64,000 bases of DNA, taken from the NCBI GenBank assembly GCA_049115815.1, contig JAGDZO010000014.1, forward strand, positions 124,001-188,000, given 5' to 3'. The DNA is from Marinoscillum sp049115815 (GTDB lineage Bacteria; Bacteroidota; Bacteroidia; Cytophagales; Cyclobacteriaceae). Below, in pieces: positions 62,801-64,000 of the stretch (position 1 is its first letter; each line of letters opens with the position of its first letter). Under the pieces are notes generated by a model, which worked only from the letters and a program-made list of their open reading frames with translations, ran no database searches and was not told the origin of the DNA. The translations under genes and the position numbers were made by a program.

Positions 62801-63035
62801 GAAACCTCCATTTACCATTAAGGCTCAAAAAATCTGATTTATTCCTGTCTCCAGATTTGGCAGCTTCCACAGATTTGAATGAATAGGATGTAGCTCTTGA
62901 CTCCATCCGGTTAATGCCATTGATCAATTCATTTTGCCAATCATCTTTTTGATGCCAACTAGTTTGAGCTATCAAACCATTAAGTGAGGTAAGTAATAAA
63001 ACCAAAGTAAGAAATTGAGGGATTCTATATGGCAT
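59832..63035 (-). CDS. LacZ-type GH2 beta-galactosidase, secreted
   Basis: This 1067-residue protein has a signal peptide (about 1-23, ending GLIAQ) and the full LacZ layout: sugar-binding domain (FLSLNGKWRFHFTED, VPSNWEREGYG), two immunoglobulin-like domains, a TIM barrel and the Bgal_small_N domain (FFGKGPYENYSDR, TEVRWLQL). The acid/base Glu is in WSLGNESGYGPN and the nucleophile Glu in MCEYAHAMGNS. I chose ATG 63035 over an in-frame ATG at 63077, since it places the signal peptide first. It hydrolyses terminal beta-D-galactose, probably from agar or porphyran oligosaccharides in the periplasm. A 93-base gap with a palindrome separates it from GH28. Confidence 0.92.
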   Translation of the reverse strand: MPYRIPQFLTLVLLLTSLNGLIAQTSWHQKDDWQNELINGINRMESRATSYSFKSVEAAKSGDRNKSDFLSLNGKWRFHFTEDSNNKPSVFYQKDFDVSQWDWINVPSNWEREGYGQAIYTNSVYPFSPNPPFIDRTNPVGSYVTEFTVPSNFDGQRIILHFGGVSSAYYVWLNGVQVGFAEDSCLPSEFDITDLIEEGKNTLAVQVYRWSDGSYLQDQDHWRLSGIQREVYLMAQPKVAINDFFVRTAFDQTKTNAKLQIRPRILKGDDDKVEGWIVSAQLIDAEGINIIEEPLHMDVKSISNEYYPQRDNVPFALLEYEVTRPLKWSAERPNLYTLLLELRNDDGGIVEVRTTKVGFRDIAIGQDNSLLVNGESVLLYGVNRHDHDHIKGKALTREDIRRDVELLKQYNFNAVRTSHYPNDPYFYDLCDEYGIYVMDEANLETHGVRGLLSNYPSWGSAFYERIYRMVERDKNHPSIIMWSLGNESGYGPNHAAAGMWVKDYDPTRLLHYEGAQGDPSKASYLPVGSEEEKLKYQTLGANPTDRPIVDMISRMYPTLEVLDKMARSPEINRPVIMCEYAHAMGNSLGNMKEYWDLIRRENRLIGGFIWDWIDQGLEEELNGEKYFVYGGDYGDQPNSGNFCINGIIASDRTPKPQIEECKYVYQPVVFEALDLSKGKVKISNRHFFESLSIYNFRYIIEENGRQIAAGSLSVNPLQPGESQTVTIPISVKMQDASEYWLRVSAHLNDKKEWAASGFEVAKQQFLLPNNTETQIKAVKQLTLSESKLSETEIQLANKNIKVVFDKEKGSMTSLTFKDKEVISGPASHYFWRPITDNDRLGWKIQNKMSFWKDMPARLELEEMNIVQISDGEYHVLTTKISPEGVKLKVKYLVMGAGAIKVEYSIDLPEEIADVIRIGMQFQVPNAYQDMKFFGKGPYENYSDRSYAAEVDLYEGKVDDFYYHYVYPQESSYHTEVRWLQLGSKSGGVRFTGDQPLSTSVWPYTPNNIEEATHTPELQKADNLTVNIDLLQAGVGGCNSWSIKARPIEKYRLLNTHYEYAFEITSTK

Positions 63036-63060
63036 GATGAGTCTCGTTAGTTTGTGAATT

Positions 63061-63080
63061 TGGTCAAAAATGCGCAATCC
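63061..63080 (+). promoter_or_regulatory. Candidate shared operator, copy 3
   Basis: TGGTCAAAAATGCGCAATCC lies 26 bases upstream of the LacZ-type GH2 start. It matches the site at 37703 at 17 of 20 positions and shares TGGTCA with the site at 6889. It may be a binding site for a regulator of the locus. Confidence 0.4.
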
Positions 63081-63271
63081 TATGGATCAGTTTCTGAACA
63101 AACGTTTACACTGAATGATTGCTAAATGTCTTGCCACAAGAAGCACTTTAATAGGATACAAAAAATTGCCTAAGTGAATCTTACGATCTAGTATATGGAT
63201 TAATGATACCAATAATCATAGATAGTACAGCGATACCAACTTACAAGATGATGTCTGTACTCCTCAAATTC

Positions 63272-64000
63272 CTACCTTAATTCAATCTTGTAAACCATGG
63301 CCGCATCAGCTTCCAAGGGCATTATGCTTGGTTGCTTCAGGGTCAAGCCTTTTTTGGTTTGCTTCCAGCTTATTCGCTCCTCGCTTCCTAGTACGGATAC
63401 ACTCCTTACCTTAATCGAAGCACCATGTTTAGCTAGCGCACTGAGTGAACGAAATTTATTTTCCACATCCCATCCCAATTGAATGGCATAAATAATCTTA
63501 CCTTTTTGAGTGTATCGTATGTCCTGGGAGTTGAGCTCATCTAGTCCACCTTTGAGCGCACCAAACTCATTCCAAGGATCATTGGGTCTTTTTCTGATTT
63601 GAGTAGGCCCTTCTCCATAGGTCTTAAAAGGTCTTGTTTCGTAGATCGCCTCGCCATATCGCTTCATCCAAGCACCAATTGCTTCCATAGCCTCTATTTG
63701 TTCTTTTGGCATGGTCCCATCTGCCATAGGACCCGCTGATAGCAACATCACCCCGTTTTTACTTACTACTTCCGCCAGCATCCGAATAGCTTGTTTGGGA
63801 TCAATAGCAGTCCTCTTACTCTGATTGTAGCACCATGAGCTTCCCAGTATGAAATCTGTAATCCAAACCTCTTCTTGTATATCAGGCATGGTAGACCGCT
63901 CTACGTTAACCACTGCTAATTCTTTTGGAAAAAAATCGCCCTTGGTATTGACCACTACATCTTTGCCTTGCTGTTTCGCTTTTTCAAAGTAATGTTTTAG
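63272..64000 (-). CDS. GH29 alpha-L-fucosidase/galactosidase, N-terminus beyond window
   Basis: The open frame runs from the window edge to a stop at 63272, giving 242 residues of the C-terminal half. The visible part shows DVVVNTKGDFFPKEL, WCYNQSK and the GH29 segment VVSKNGVMLLSAGPMADG, then a C-terminal beta-sandwich. The nucleophile Asp lies outside the window. It is a paralogue of the GH29 at 42692. Its stop lies about 190 bases before the LacZ-type operon region, which reads in the same direction. An exo-alpha-L-galactosidase or fucosidase role is expected; the specificity cannot be decided. Confidence 0.88.
   Translation of the reverse strand, partial: LKHYFEKAKQQGKDVVVNTKGDFFPKELAVVNVERSTMPDIQEEVWITDFILGSSWCYNQSKRTAIDPKQAIRMLAEVVSKNGVMLLSAGPMADGTMPKEQIEAMEAIGAWMKRYGEAIYETRPFKTYGEGPTQIRKRPNDPWNEFGALKGGLDELNSQDIRYTQKGKIIYAIQLGWDVENKFRSLSALAKHGASIKVRSVSVLGSEERISWKQTKKGLTLKQPSIMPLEADAAMVYKIELR

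Noticed and set aside
1..64000. tRNA, rRNA or riboswitch genes
   Set aside because: No cloverleaf with conserved T-loop, no rRNA-like stretch and no recognisable riboswitch core was found in the intergenic spaces I read.

Overview
The window looks like chromosomal DNA of a marine Bacteroidota bacterium (Cytophagia or Flavobacteriia grade; I cannot fix the family). Five proteins end in type IX secretion (T9SS) sorting domains, lipoproteins are abundant, and -7 boxes of the TAnnTTTG type precede some genes. Most of the window is a red-algal galactan (agar/porphyran-type) utilisation locus: two GH16 agarase/porphyranase-type enzymes, one GH86, one GH117 anhydro-L-galactosidase, three GH2 beta-galactosidases, two GH29 enzymes, two GH28-like enzymes, two GH43/GH117-like propellers, six S1 formylglycine sulfatases and several large carbohydrate-binding proteins. 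No SusC/SusD transporter pair and no cytoplasmic sugar catabolism lie in the window.

Layout. 1-6824 (minus): sulfatase, GH86, sulfatase and a GH2 cut by the window edge form a tight operon. 7026-23141 (plus): GH16 lipoprotein, a T9SS binding protein, a T9SS beta-helix protein, GH2, two overlapping sulfatases, a DUF1080-PA14 lipoprotein and a propeller dehydrogenase fused to a copper domain, closed by a strong hairpin terminator. 23304-24602 (minus): a beta-lactamase-fold serine hydrolase. 33346-37539 (minus) and 37775-42622 (plus): two giant T9SS proteins. 42692-50213 (minus): GH29, GH117, sulfatase, GH43-like propeller, FAD oxidoreductase. 50353-52924 (plus): a membrane-anchored putative regulator and a second GH16. 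52947-64000 (minus): GH28, propeller, sulfatase, GH28, LacZ-type GH2 and a partial GH29.

The surprise is at 24638-33206. Seven units, all on the minus strand, each hold one or two small unrelated genes followed by an imperfect palindrome whose outer arms end in (G)TAAC/GTTA(G). The palindromes are either about 121 bp or about 238 bp. Start codons lie about 20-45 bases after the unit boundary (95 in the unit with its own promoter), stop codons lie at or inside the next palindrome, and the first 9-10 bases of each unit are complementary to the inner arm of its own palindrome. This is the architecture of integron gene cassettes with attC sites, here without a visible integrase and embedded in a polysaccharide locus. 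Cargo includes a likely toxin-antitoxin pair with its own operator repeats, a nucleotidyltransferase-fold protein with a partner, and small exported proteins.

Proposed joint action (inference): GH16 and GH86 endo-enzymes cut agarose/porphyran outside the cell, S1 sulfatases remove sulfate, GH117 and GH29 remove anhydro-L-galactose and possibly L-galactose, and GH2 enzymes remove D-galactose. The roles of the beta-helix proteins, DUF5060 protein, propellers, GH28-like enzymes and redox proteins in this scheme are unknown.
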